From: Streptomyces mirabilis
Lineage (GTDB): Bacteria; Actinomycetota; Actinomycetes; Streptomycetales; Streptomycetaceae
NCBI RefSeq assembly: GCF_039503195.1
Contig: NZ_JBCJKP010000001.1
Location: 6,634,001-6,698,000 of the forward strand
Length of the DNA stretch: 64,000 nt
Direction: 5' to 3'
Shown: positions 47,492-57,600 of the stretch, piece after piece
How the letters are laid out: every line of letters begins with the position of its first letter
How positions within the stretch are numbered: position 1 is the first letter of the stretch
The notes under the pieces: model-generated
Database searches by the model: none
The model's input: only the letters and a program-made list of their open reading frames with translations
What the model was told of the DNA's origin: nothing
Position numbers and translations under genes: made by a program

Positions 47492-50290
47492 CTAGAGGGC
47501 GCCCTTGCGGGTCAGGTGATTGAAGAACAGCCAGCCCGGAAGCACCGGAAGCCATAGTGTCAGCAGCCGGTACAGCAGCACCGCGGGAGCGGCGACCTCC
47601 TTGGGGAGCCCCACGGCGATCAGACCGACCGTGAGGGTCGCCTCGACGGCGCCGACACCGCCGGGGGTCGGCGCCGCGGAGCCGAGCGCGTTACCGGCGA
47701 GGAAGACGACGGCGACGCTGGCGAGGCTGAGCGTGGTGGGCTGCTGGTGGCCGAAGGCGCGGATCGACGCGTCCAGGCACATCACGAAGCAGGCGGTCAG
47801 CAGCAGCATGCCGCCGATGCCGGTGATCAGCTTCTGGGGTCGCTGGAGCACGTCGAGCATGCGCGGTACGACGCCCGCGAACAGCGACCTCACGCGCGTG
47901 CTGACGAATTTGCGCATGAACGGCACCGACGTCACGACGAGCACCAGTACGGCGACCGTCAGCAGACCGGCGATGACCGTGCGGGAGGGCGACAGGGACG
48001 GCGTCTTCTCGGTACCGGTCAGATAGCCGAAGGACAGCAGCATCAGGATGTGGCAGCCGAGCCCGAACAGCTGGGACGCGCCGACACTCGCCACCGCGAG
48101 CCCCGGCCGCACCCCCGCACGCTGCAGGAAGCGCGTGTTGAGGGCCACACCGCCGACCGCGGCGGGCGCCACGATCTTCACGAACGAGCCGGCGACCTGC
48201 GCCCCGACGGCCCGCATGAACGGCACCCGCTCCGGTACGAAGCCGAGCAGCGCCATCGCCGCCGCGAAGTAGCTCACCGCGGAGAACAGCGCGGCCGCGG
48301 CGACCCAGCCCCACTGGGCGTTGTCGAAGAGGGGCCCGAACTCGATGTGGGTGAGCTGCGTCAGCAGGAAGTACCCGCCGATGGCACCGGCGATGAAACT
48401 GATCAGTGTGCGTGGCCGCACTCGCTCCAGGCGGGCCGGTTCGACCGGCGCCTGTGGGCGGATCAGCAGTACCTGGTGGCGGATCTGGGTGAGGAGATCC
48501 TCCTCGCGTGCTTCGTCCAGTGCCTCGTCGATCGCCCGCTTCTCGGCCCGCTGCTCCGCGCGAACGGCCTTCTTGCCGGGCTTTTCCACCGCGGCCTCGG
48601 CGTGCTGGGTCTGTTCCGCGCGGGCGAGCTTGTTCTGCCGGGAGGCGTCCAGGACGGCGTCGCGTTCTCGCTGGGCGCGCTCCCGGGCCAGCTTGCGCAG
48701 CGTCGCGCGGGTGGAGCGGGTCAGTGCGATGGGCTGCAGCAGCGGCAGGCAGTCGGCGATCGCGTCCGGGCCGAGCACACCGACGGCCGACGCCACCGTG
48801 CGCTCGGCGCCTACGCGCAGCCCCAGTGTGGTCAGCAACTGGGCGATGTCCATGCGCAGCAGCAGATCACCGGCCGCGATCTCACCGCCGCGAAGGTCGG
48901 TGAGGATCACCATGCCGGAACGATCCACCAAGATCGCGTCACCCGCGAGCCTGCGGTGTGCGATGCGTCGCGACTGCAAGGCCTGCACCTGATGCCAGGT
49001 GTCGCGCAGGAGATCGTCGGTGATGAGTTCGTCGGGCAGCGAGTCCAGTGTGCGCCCGCCGGTGTGCTCGTAGACGAGCATCACGGCGTCCGGGCCGAGC
49101 TCGGAGGTCGCGATCAGCTTCGGGGCGTTGGCCCCGGCCGCGATGGCCGCGTACGCGAGGAGCGCCTCCTGCTCCAGGGCCTGGCGCAGCGACTGGAGAC
49201 TGCGACGGGTGGCGAGACCGCGCAGCGTCAGGTTGCGCCACACTCGGTAGAAGAAGCCCTGTGCCTGCTGCTCACGGTCGACCACTGTGACGTCCAGGGG
49301 CGGGCCGTCCTCCAGGGTGACGAAGTAGCGCCGCCCGCGGTCGCCGTTCTCGGTGGTGTCGGGCGTGTCCTCGCGGGCCGCGCTGACGGGGTGGAAACCG
49401 ACGTGCCGCAGGCCCGCCATCAGCGTCCGCCCGGTCGGACGCACATTCGGTGAGCCGACCGCGTACAGCGTCCCGTACGCGACGCTCCAGCCGATCAGCA
49501 CCGTCAGGATGATCGAGAACGGCGTGGTGTAGCCGGTGACCAGCATGGAGAAGGCGTCGAGGAGCAGCACCACCCACAGCACCGCGCGCCAACGCGGTCT
49601 GCGGGACATCCCGACGGCAGTCATGTACGCGATGACCGGCGCCAGATAGCCGTGCACCGGATCGGTCAGGGCGTGGATGTCACCCGGCGAGGGCTGGGTG
49701 AGTGCCTCCTGGATGGAGTTCGGGGCGCCCTTGGCGACCCACAGGTCCGTGGCGAGTGTCACTCCGTGCGCGAGGACCGCGGCCAGCACGCCGTCGGCGA
49801 TGCGCAGCCCGTCCCGCTTGATCAGTCGCTCGATCGCGAAGGCGACCGGCACCAGGAGGATCGCGATGCTCGACGCCAGACCCGCGATCTTGATCAGCAG
49901 ATCGGGTGCCTGGCCGGTGCCCTTGTTGATGTCCTGTTCGAGCCCCGAGGTGGTGCCGTGCGCGAACGCGGCGACGGCCAGCAGCACGACGATGGCGAGG
50001 ACGCCGACCATGAGCCGCATCAGATCGGACGGACGGTGCACACGCGCGGGCAGCAGCGGTTCGTCGCCCTCGACCTCGTCGTTGTGGACCTCGTCGCCGC
50101 AGTCGTCCGCCGGATCGAGTCGCTTCTGGGCTCGTCCGTGGGTGTCAGGAACGGGTTCTTCGTCCACCGTCGTGGTGGGCTCGTCCGCAGCCTCGCCCGG
50201 GTCCTTCGGGTCGCTGTCGCCGGTGTCCGGACGCGACGAGGCCGCGGAGGTGCTCTCCGCGTCTTCGGGGTGCACGCCCTGCTGCCTCAT
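47492..50290 (-). CDS. Large membrane protein: LPG-synthase-like TM domain with kinase-like insert
   Basis: This protein of about 932 residues has an acidic disordered N-terminus (1-85), about six transmembrane helices (91-300), a soluble kinase-like segment (about 305-545), a charged helical linker rich in Glu/Arg (545-620), and a C-terminal flippase-like domain of the LPG_synthase_TM/UPF0104 family (620-925). The C-terminal domain contains GGVGAVEATLTVGLIAVG. In the kinase-like segment, VYEHTGGRTLDSLP and RIAHRRLAGDAILVD replace the usual HRDLxxxN with HRRLxxxA, and TDLRGGE replaces DFG. Activity is therefore doubtful. The ATG at 50290 follows AAGAAGAG; GTG 50314 is an alternative. Lipid or polyprenol substrate unknown. 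Confidence 0.82.
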   Translation of the reverse strand: MRQQGVHPEDAESTSAASSRPDTGDSDPKDPGEAADEPTTTVDEEPVPDTHGRAQKRLDPADDCGDEVHNDEVEGDEPLLPARVHRPSDLMRLMVGVLAIVVLLAVAAFAHGTTSGLEQDINKGTGQAPDLLIKIAGLASSIAILLVPVAFAIERLIKRDGLRIADGVLAAVLAHGVTLATDLWVAKGAPNSIQEALTQPSPGDIHALTDPVHGYLAPVIAYMTAVGMSRRPRWRAVLWVVLLLDAFSMLVTGYTTPFSIILTVLIGWSVAYGTLYAVGSPNVRPTGRTLMAGLRHVGFHPVSAAREDTPDTTENGDRGRRYFVTLEDGPPLDVTVVDREQQAQGFFYRVWRNLTLRGLATRRSLQSLRQALEQEALLAYAAIAAGANAPKLIATSELGPDAVMLVYEHTGGRTLDSLPDELITDDLLRDTWHQVQALQSRRIAHRRLAGDAILVDRSGMVILTDLRGGEIAAGDLLLRMDIAQLLTTLGLRVGAERTVASAVGVLGPDAIADCLPLLQPIALTRSTRATLRKLARERAQRERDAVLDASRQNKLARAEQTQHAEAAVEKPGKKAVRAEQRAEKRAIDEALDEAREEDLLTQIRHQVLLIRPQAPVEPARLERVRPRTLISFIAGAIGGYFLLTQLTHIEFGPLFDNAQWGWVAAAALFSAVSYFAAAMALLGFVPERVPFMRAVGAQVAGSFVKIVAPAAVGGVALNTRFLQRAGVRPGLAVASVGASQLFGLGCHILMLLSFGYLTGTEKTPSLSPSRTVIAGLLTVAVLVLVVTSVPFMRKFVSTRVRSLFAGVVPRMLDVLQRPQKLITGIGGMLLLTACFVMCLDASIRAFGHQQPTTLSLASVAVVFLAGNALGSAAPTPGGVGAVEATLTVGLIAVGLPKEVAAPAVLLYRLLTLWLPVLPGWLFFNHLTRKGAL

Positions 50291-50476
50291 CGTCTCTTCT
50301 TGATCTCGTATCACCAGTCACCGCCCGCACGATGGTGGCATGCCCCACCGACACACGGGGGCATCAGGGTGCAAATACGGGGGCGCACAGTCTGCCCCAA
50401 GTGCGCCTTCGTGGCGAGGGATACGCACAGTCACCGAATCGTCGCACTGTCGGTGGGATGGGGCAGGATGGGGCGG

Positions 50477-50842
50477 ATGAGCGAGGAGAGCCTTCCGACG
50501 GATGCCCTGCCGGAGTACGCGGAGCGCGTCCTTGAGGTCGCCGAGTCGATCCCGCCCGGGCGCGTGATGACGTACGGGGACGTCGCCGAGTGGCTGGAGG
50601 AGGGCGGACCGCGCCAGGTGGGCCGGGTGATGGCCCTCTATGGAGGAGCGGTCCCGTGGTGGCGGGTCGTCCGCGCGGACGGCGCGCTGCTCCCGGGCCA
50701 CGAACTCGATGCGCTGGGCCACTACCGCGACGAGGGCACGCCCCTGAAGGAGGCGAGCAGGGCCTCCGAGGGGCATCTGCCGCGCATCGACATGAGACGG
50801 GCACGATGGGACGGCGGCGAACGCGCGCAGGGTCACACCTGA
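50477..50842 (+). CDS. Alkyltransferase-like protein (ATL), no reactive cysteine
   Basis: This 121-residue protein has the MGMT C-terminal fold: VAESIPPGRVMTYGDVAEWL, then GGPRQVGRVMALYGG and PWWRVVRADGALL. MGMT has the reactive Cys in PCHRV; here it is Trp (PWWRV), as in ATL proteins, which bind O6-alkylguanine and hand it to nucleotide excision repair. It therefore marks damage rather than repairing it. The ATG at 50477 has no clear ribosome binding site. It corresponds to mycobacterial Rv3204 and lies just before adnAB. Confidence 0.86.
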   Translation: MSEESLPTDALPEYAERVLEVAESIPPGRVMTYGDVAEWLEEGGPRQVGRVMALYGGAVPWWRVVRADGALLPGHELDALGHYRDEGTPLKEASRASEGHLPRIDMRRARWDGGERAQGHT

Positions 50843-50944
50843 CAGCTTCCGGCATCGGACGGGGCGAGGGGGAACCTGTGGCCCGTACGGGGGAAACGGG
50901 GCACGCCCGTGACATGCCGTACGTTCGAGAGCCGGGGGACGCAC

Positions 50945-51148
50945 GTGGTGCGAGGGAAGAAGGGGAAGCCCTCCTTCCACGCTGCCCACCGGCGTAGCGT
51001 CGACGGCACGCATCCCCCTCACCCCGCGGCCACCGCCCTGAACGCGCGGCGCTCCTCCCACCCGTCGCCCGACCACCACCCCTCAACGACGGCGCTCCGC
51101 GCCGGCAGTGATATCCCGCACAACCTCCAGGACCGGCGAACCACGTGA
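50945..51148 (+). CDS. Possible small hypothetical protein coupled to adnA
   Basis: A GTG at 50945 (or 50948) follows GGGGGA at six-base spacing, and the frame runs 67 codons to a TGA that overlaps the adnA GTG (GTGA 51145-51148). Third-position G/C is high and better than in the other frames. The product is rich in His, Pro and Ser (HPSPDHHPSTTALRAG), with no domain. It explains part of the 302-base gap 50843-51144. It may instead be non-coding. Confidence 0.35.
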   Translation: MVRGKKGKPSFHAAHRRSVDGTHPPHPAATALNARRSSHPSPDHHPSTTALRAGSDIPHNLQDRRTT

Positions 51149-54100
51149 GCTCCTCTTCTTCCACCCGGCGCCTGTCGCACCCCCAGGTGCGGCAGGGGAC
51201 CCGCGGCGCGTACCGACTGGTACGTACCGCGCCGGTCCGAGTGGGGCCCCCTCGTCTGGACGCAGAGCAGCGCGCGGTGGTTGACCATGACACGGGACCG
51301 CTGCTCGTGCTCGCCGGCCCCGGCACCGGCAAGACGACCACGCTCGTCGAGTCCGTCGCGGCGCGGATCACGCGGGGCGGCGACCCTGAACGCATCCTGG
51401 TGCTGACGTTCAGCCGCAAGGCGGCCGTCGAACTGCGCGACCGCATGGCGCTGCGCATAGGGGCCGCCCGCGCTCCCCGGGCGACCACCTTCCACTCGTT
51501 CTGCTACGCCCTGGTCCGCGCCCACCAGGACAGTGACCTGTTCGTGGAGCCCCTGCGGCTGCTGTCCGGACCCGAACAGGACGTGGCGGTGCGCGAACTG
51601 CTCGCCGGCCAGCCCGACCTGGAGCGGCTCGGCCTCGCCCATGTCCGCTGGCCGGACGAGCTGCGCGCCTGCCTGACCACGCGAGGCTTCGCCGACGAGG
51701 TCCGCGCGGTACTGGCGCGCAGCCGCGAACTGGGCCTGAGCCCCGACGCCCTCACCGCCTTCGCCCGGCGCATCGGCCGCCCGGACTGGGGCGCGGCTGC
51801 CGCCTTCCTCGCCGAGTACCTGGACGTTCTCGACCTCCAAGGAGTGCTCGACTACGCGGAACTCGTCCACCGCGCGGTCCTGCTCGCCGGGCGTCGGGGC
51901 GTCGCCGAACGCCTCGCCGCGCAGTACGACGCCGTCTACGTGGACGAGTACCAGGACACCGATCCCGCGCAGGTCCGGCTGCTGCGCGCCCTCGCCGGCG
52001 GCGGCCGCAACCTGGTCGCCTTCGGTGACCCCGACCAGTCGATCTACGCCTTCCGGGGCGCGGACGTGAACGGCATCCTGGACTTCCCCGACGCCTTCCC
52101 GCGTGCGGACGGCCGCCCCGCGCCGGTCGAGGTGCTGCGCACCTCCCGCCGCTCCGGCGCCGCCCTGCTGACCGCCACGCGTCTGATCACCCAGCGCATG
52201 CCGCTGACCCGCCTTCCGGCGGAGAAGGTACGCGCCCACCGCCAGTTGTCTCCGGTACGGGACGGCGGCGCCGTCGAGGTCTACACGTACCCGACGGCGG
52301 GCACGGAGCTGGACAACATCGCGGACCTCCTGCGTCGCGCCCATCTGGAGGACGGCGTCCCCTGGGGCGACATGGCCGTCCTGGTGCGCGCCGGTTCCCG
52401 CACGATCCCGACGATCAGGCGGGCGCTCACCGCGGCGGGTGTGCCGCTCGACATCGACGGCGACGACCTGCCGCTGCGGCACGAACCGGCGGTGACGCCC
52501 TTGCTGACGGCACTGCGGGCGGTGGCGCGCGCGGAGTCGGGTACGGCCACGCCCTCCGGCGGCGACGCCGACGCACCTGAAGACGCCGACGCACCTGAAG
52601 ACGCCGACGCACCTGAGGATGCCGACCCGCAAGCCGCGCCCTGGCTCGACACCGAAACCGCGCTCACCCTGCTCGCCTCGCCCCTCGCGAGCATGGACGC
52701 GGCCGATCTGCGGCGTCTGGGGCGCGCGCTGCGCGAGGAGGAGCGCGCCGCGGGCAACCACGTACCGCAGCCCTCCGACGAACTGCTCACCCGCGCGCTG
52801 GCCGAGCCGGAGCGGCTCGTCGCGCACGACCCGGCGTACGCCCGGGGAGCCCAGCGCCTCGGCGCGCTGCTGCGCAAGGCACGGGAGCGCCTGGCGGGCG
52901 GCGGGACGGCCGAGGAGGCGCTCTGGGACCTCTGGGAGGGAACACCGTGGCCGCAGCGCCTGGAGCGGGCCGCCCGGCGTGGTGGCGCGGCCGGACGCAA
53001 CGCCGACCGCGACCTCGACGCCGTCTGCGCGCTGTTCGCGACCGCGGCCCGCGCCGAGGAACGCACAGGCGGGCGCGGCGCCCTCAACTTCCTGGAGGAG
53101 ATCGAGGCCCAGGACATCGCCGCCGACACGCTCACCCGCAGGGCGGTGCGCCCCGCAGCCGTACGCCTGATGACCGCGCACCGCTCCAAGGGCCTGGAGT
53201 GGCGCCTGGTCGTCGTCGCGGGCGTTCAGGAGGGCCTGTGGCCGGACCTGCGCCGCCGCGGCTCCCTGCTGGAGGCCGACCGCATCGGACGCGACGGCCT
53301 CGCCGAACCCCTCACCCCCGGAGCGCTCCTCTCCGAAGAGCGCCGTCTGTTCTACGTGGCCGCCACGCGCGCGCGTGAACGCCTGATCGTCACCGCCGTG
53401 AAGGCCCCCGCCGACGACGGAGACCAGCCCTCCCGCTTCCTCACCGAACTCGGCGTCGAACCCAGGGACGTCACCGGCCGCCCCCGCCGCCCGCTGTCCG
53501 TCGCCGCCCTGGTCGCCGAACTGCGCGCCACCACGGTCGACCCGCGGGTCTCGGACACCCTCCGGCAGGCCGCGGCCCACCGCCTGGCCAAGCTCGCCGC
53601 CCTCGGCGACGAGGACGGCCGCCCGCTCGTGCCGTCCGCGCACCCCTACCGCTGGTGGGGCATGTACGAGCCGACCGAGAGCAAGGTGCCGCTGCGCGAC
53701 CGCGACCAGCCCGTCGTGCTCTCCGGAAGCGCCCTCGACCAACTCGCCAACACCTGCGCCCTGCAGTGGTTCCTGGGCCGCGAGGTCAAGGCCGACGCGC
53801 CCGCGACCGCCGCCCAGGGCTTCGGCAACGTGGTGCACGTCCTCGCCGACGAGGTCGCCTCCGGACGCACCCCCGCCGACCTCGCCGTCCTCATGGAACG
53901 TCTGGACTCCGTGTGGAACGCGCTCGCCTTCGACGCGCCCTGGAAGTCCGCACAGGAGAAGGAGCACGCGCGTGTGGCGCTCGAACGCTTCCTGAAGTGG
54001 CACGTCGACTCCAACGGCGTCCGTGCGGGACGCGTGCCGGTGGCCAGTGAGCACGACTTCGACGTGACCCTGGAGGCGGGCGACTACGAGGTGCGCATCC

Positions 54101-54522
54101 GGGGCTCCATGGACCGCGTCGAGACGGACACCGAGGGCCGCGCCTACGTGGTCGACTTCAAGACCGGCAAACACGCGCCCAGCGCCGCGGAGGTGGCGCA
54201 CCACCCGCAGCTCGCCGTCTACCAGCTCGCCGTCCGCGAGGGGGCCGTCGACGACACCTTCGACGGCGTACGCCCCGAGCCGGGCGGCGCGGAACTCGTC
54301 CAGCTGCGTCAGGGCGCCGCCAAGAAGAACGGCGGCGAGACCCTCCCCAAGGTGCAGGCCCAGGAGCCCCTCGAAGGCGAGTGGGTCGGCGACCTGCTGG
54401 CCACCGCGGCCGGGAAGGTCCTCGACGAACGGTTCTCACCGACCACGGGACAACACTGCACACACTGTGCTTTCCGGGCATCGTGCAGTGCTCGGCCCGA
54501 GGGACGCCACGTGGTCGAGTGA
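51145..54522 (+). CDS. adnA: AdnA-type helicase-nuclease subunit
   Basis: This 1125-residue protein has a UvrD-like motor with LAGPGTGKTTT (near 56-65), TFSRKAAVEL, VDEYQDT, GDPDQSIYAFRG, TAHRSKGLEWRLV and YVAATRARERL. The C-terminal RecB-like nuclease has VVDFKTGKHAP and PQLAVYQLA, plus four cysteines (CALQWFLGRE near 860, and CTHCAFRASC near the end) that can hold an Fe-S cluster. With AdnB it resects double-strand breaks, replacing RecBCD/AddAB in actinobacteria. An acidic three-unit repeat is inserted at 52567-52620. It corresponds to mycobacterial Rv3202c. The GTG start has weak ribosome binding. Confidence 0.88.
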   Translation: MSSSSSTRRLSHPQVRQGTRGAYRLVRTAPVRVGPPRLDAEQRAVVDHDTGPLLVLAGPGTGKTTTLVESVAARITRGGDPERILVLTFSRKAAVELRDRMALRIGAARAPRATTFHSFCYALVRAHQDSDLFVEPLRLLSGPEQDVAVRELLAGQPDLERLGLAHVRWPDELRACLTTRGFADEVRAVLARSRELGLSPDALTAFARRIGRPDWGAAAAFLAEYLDVLDLQGVLDYAELVHRAVLLAGRRGVAERLAAQYDAVYVDEYQDTDPAQVRLLRALAGGGRNLVAFGDPDQSIYAFRGADVNGILDFPDAFPRADGRPAPVEVLRTSRRSGAALLTATRLITQRMPLTRLPAEKVRAHRQLSPVRDGGAVEVYTYPTAGTELDNIADLLRRAHLEDGVPWGDMAVLVRAGSRTIPTIRRALTAAGVPLDIDGDDLPLRHEPAVTPLLTALRAVARAESGTATPSGGDADAPEDADAPEDADAPEDADPQAAPWLDTETALTLLASPLASMDAADLRRLGRALREEERAAGNHVPQPSDELLTRALAEPERLVAHDPAYARGAQRLGALLRKARERLAGGGTAEEALWDLWEGTPWPQRLERAARRGGAAGRNADRDLDAVCALFATAARAEERTGGRGALNFLEEIEAQDIAADTLTRRAVRPAAVRLMTAHRSKGLEWRLVVVAGVQEGLWPDLRRRGSLLEADRIGRDGLAEPLTPGALLSEERRLFYVAATRARERLIVTAVKAPADDGDQPSRFLTELGVEPRDVTGRPRRPLSVAALVAELRATTVDPRVSDTLRQAAAHRLAKLAALGDEDGRPLVPSAHPYRWWGMYEPTESKVPLRDRDQPVVLSGSALDQLANTCALQWFLGREVKADAPATAAQGFGNVVHVLADEVASGRTPADLAVLMERLDSVWNALAFDAPWKSAQEKEHARVALERFLKWHVDSNGVRAGRVPVASEHDFDVTLEAGDYEVRIRGSMDRVETDTEGRAYVVDFKTGKHAPSAAEVAHHPQLAVYQLAVREGAVDDTFDGVRPEPGGAELVQLRQGAAKKNGGETLPKVQAQEPLEGEWVGDLLATAAGKVLDERFSPTTGQHCTHCAFRASCSARPEGRHVVE
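52567..52620. repeat. Three 18-bp in-frame repeats in adnA
   Basis: GCCGACGCACCTGAAGAC is present at 52567 and 52585, with a slightly changed third copy at 52603. The units encode ADAPED and lie in a surface loop of the motor domain. Confidence 0.9.
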
Positions 54523-54632
54523 GGGGCCCAAGGGGACGTCACGTCAGCGAGTGACGTACGGCACCACACGTGTTGACCAGCACTTCTATTGTCCCGGCGG
54601 CCGATGTGGCCTCCGCTGTCAGTGGGCGCCGC

Positions 54633-54638
54633 TAGCCT
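54633..54638 (+). promoter_or_regulatory. -10 box of adnB, leaderless
   Basis: TAGCCT ends seven bases before the ATG at 54646, with no ribosome binding site in between. The -35 region is poor, so this may be a secondary promoter inside an adnAB transcript. Confidence 0.4.
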
Positions 54639-54645
54639 CTCCGAC

Positions 54646-57600
54646 ATGCCCGCCCGTATCACCGACCCCGAGCAGCTCAAGGAGCTCCTCGGCATCCCGT
54701 TCACCCCGGAGCAGACGGTCTGCATCACCGCACCGCCCGCCCCGCAGGTGATCGTGGCCGGAGCCGGATCGGGCAAGACCACGGTGATGGCGGCTCGTGT
54801 GGTGTGGCTCGTCGGCACCGGACAGGTCGCCCCCGAACAGGTCCTCGGTCTCACGTTCACCAACAAGGCGGCGGGCGAACTCGCCGAGCGCGTCCGCAAG
54901 GCGCTGATCAAGGCCGGAGTCACCGACCCGGACGTGATCGACCCCGACAACCCGCCCGGCGAGCCGGTGATCTCCACCTACCACGCCTTCGCAGGCCGCC
55001 TGCTGACCGACCACGGCCTGCGCATCGGACTCGAACCGACCTCCCGCCTGCTCGCCGACGCCACCCGCTACCAGCTCGCCGCCCGCGTACTGCGCGAGGC
55101 CCCGGGACCGTACCCGGCGCTGACCCGCTCCTTCCCGGACCTCGTCGGTGATCTCCTCACACTCGACTCCGAGCTCGCCGAACACCTCGTACGGCCCGAG
55201 GATCTGCGCGCCTACGACGCCGAGCTGCTGCGCTCCCTGGAGGGCGCCAAACTCACCAACGCCGACCTGCGGAAAGTCCCCGAGGCGGCCGCGGCCCGGC
55301 GTGAACTGGCCGAGCTGGTGGGCCGCTACCGATCGGCCAAGCGCGAGCGCGACCTCCTCGACTTCGGCGACCAGATCGCCCTCTCGGCCACCCTGGCCCG
55401 CACCCGCCCCGAGGTCGGGGAAATCCTCCGCGACGAGTTCCGGGTGGTGCTGCTGGACGAGTACCAGGACACCTCGGTGGCCCAGCGCATCCTGCTCGCG
55501 GGACTCTTCGGCGGCGGCACCGGCCATCCCGTGACCGCGGTCGGCGACCCCTGCCAGGCCATCTACGGCTGGCGCGGCGCCTCCGTCGCCAACCTCGACG
55601 ACTTCCCCGAGCACTTCGCACACGCCGACGGCCGCCCCGCGGCCCGCCAGGCGCTCAGCGAGAACCGTCGCAGCGGCGGCCGCCTCCTCGACCTCGCCAA
55701 CGGCCTCGCGGAGCCCCTGCGCGCCATGCACGAGGGCGTGGAGGCCCTGCGCCCGGCCCCAGGAGCCGAGCACGAAGGCCAGGTCCGCTGCGCGCTGCTG
55801 CGCACCCACGCCGAGGAGATCGACTGGCTCGCCGATTCCATCGCCCACCTGGTGCGCACCGGAAAGGCACCCGGCGAGATCGCCGTGCTGTGCCGTACGG
55901 CGGGCGACTTCGCCGAGATCCAGGGCGCGCTCGTCGCCCGGGACATCCCCGTCGAGGTGGTGGGCCTCTCCGGCCTGCTGCACCTGCCCGAGGTCGCCGA
56001 CCTCGTCGCCGTCTGCGAAGTCCTCCAGGACCCCGGGGCGAACGCCTCCCTGGTCCGTCTGCTCACCGGCCCCCGCTGGCGTATCGGCCCGCGCGACCTC
56101 GCCCTTCTGGGGCGGCGCGCCCGCCTGCTCGTGTCCCACGCGCGCGTGGGCGCCGACGAGGACCCGGACCGCCGGCTCGCGGCGGCCGTGGAGGGGGTCG
56201 ACCCGGCCGAGGTGGTATCGCTCGCCGACGCCCTCGACACGTTCCTGGAGATGCCCATCGAGGCCGAAGGGGACGACGACGGGCTGCCCTTCTCGCCGGA
56301 CGCGCGGGTGCGGTTCGCGCGGCTCGCCGCCGAGCTGCGCGACCTGCGCCGCTCGCTCGCCGACCCCCTGATGGACGTCCTGCACCGGGTGCTCGCCGTC
56401 ACCGGCCTCGAGGTCGAGCTCTCCGCGTCCCCGCACGCGCTGGCCGCCCGCCGCCGAGAGACCCTGTCGAACTTCCTCGACGTCGCCGCGTCCTTCGCCG
56501 CGGGCGACGGCGAGGCCACGCTGCTGGCCTTCCTCGGCTTCCTGCGCACCGCCGCCCAGTACGAGAAGGGCCTCGACAACGCCCTGCCCGGCGGCGAGAA
56601 CACCGTCAAGGTGCTCACCGCGCACAAGTCCAAGGGCCTGGAGTGGGACGTCGTCGTGGTCCCCGGACTCGTCACCGGCACCTTTCCCAGCGGCCAGGGC
56701 CGCGAGAAGTGGACCGCCCAGGGCAAGGTCCTGCCGCACGAGCTGCGCGGCGACGCCGACACGCTCCCCGAGATCGGCACCTGGGACGCCAAGGGCATCA
56801 AGGCCTTCCACGAGGCCATGAAGGACCACCAGCACACCGAAGAGCTCCGCCTCGGCTACGTCACCTTCACCCGCCCCCGCTCGCTCCTGCTCGGTTCCGG
56901 CCACTGGTGGGGCCCCTCCCAGAAGAAGCCGCGCGGCCCCTCGGACTTCCTGGACGCCCTCTACGAGCACTGCGCCGCCGGACACGGCGAGATCGAGGTC
57001 TGGGCCGAGGAGCCCGCCGAGGACGAGGAGAACCCCGCCCTGCGCGAGGCGGCCGCCGACCACGCGTGGCCGCTCCCGCTCGACGACGCGGCACTGGCCC
57101 GCCGCCGCGCCGCCGCCGAGACCGTACTCGCCCACCTGGAGCGCGCGGCGTCCCACGAAGAGCCCCACCCCGGGGCGGAGGGAGCCCGGCACACGGCCGA
57201 CCACGACCCCACCCCGTACCTCGATCCGGACTGGCCACCTCCGCCCGAGGACGACGATCCCGCGTACGACGACGTGCCCTACGGGGACGACGACTTCCCC
57301 GACGACGGCTTCCCCGACGGGGACGCCTCCGACTGGGACTCCTGGTCGGTCGACCGCCCGGAGGACCGTCCGACGCGCCCCGCGCAGGACCGCCCGACGA
57401 TCCCGCACCAGGCGCCGGCTCCGGGGGCTCGCCCGCACCCTGCGAAACCGCACCCTGAGCAACCGCACCTTCCTGAGCAACCGCACCTTGAGGAACCCGC
57501 GCACCTCACCCCGGAGGAGGCCCGCACCCTCGCCTCCTGGGACCGCGACCTCGACGCCCTGACCGGAGAGCTCCTGCGCGCCCGCGCGAGCGTCACCGAC

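Noticed and set aside
50477..50842. Active O6-methylguanine methyltransferase
   Set aside because: The reactive cysteine is replaced by tryptophan (PWWR), so the alkyl transfer cannot occur.
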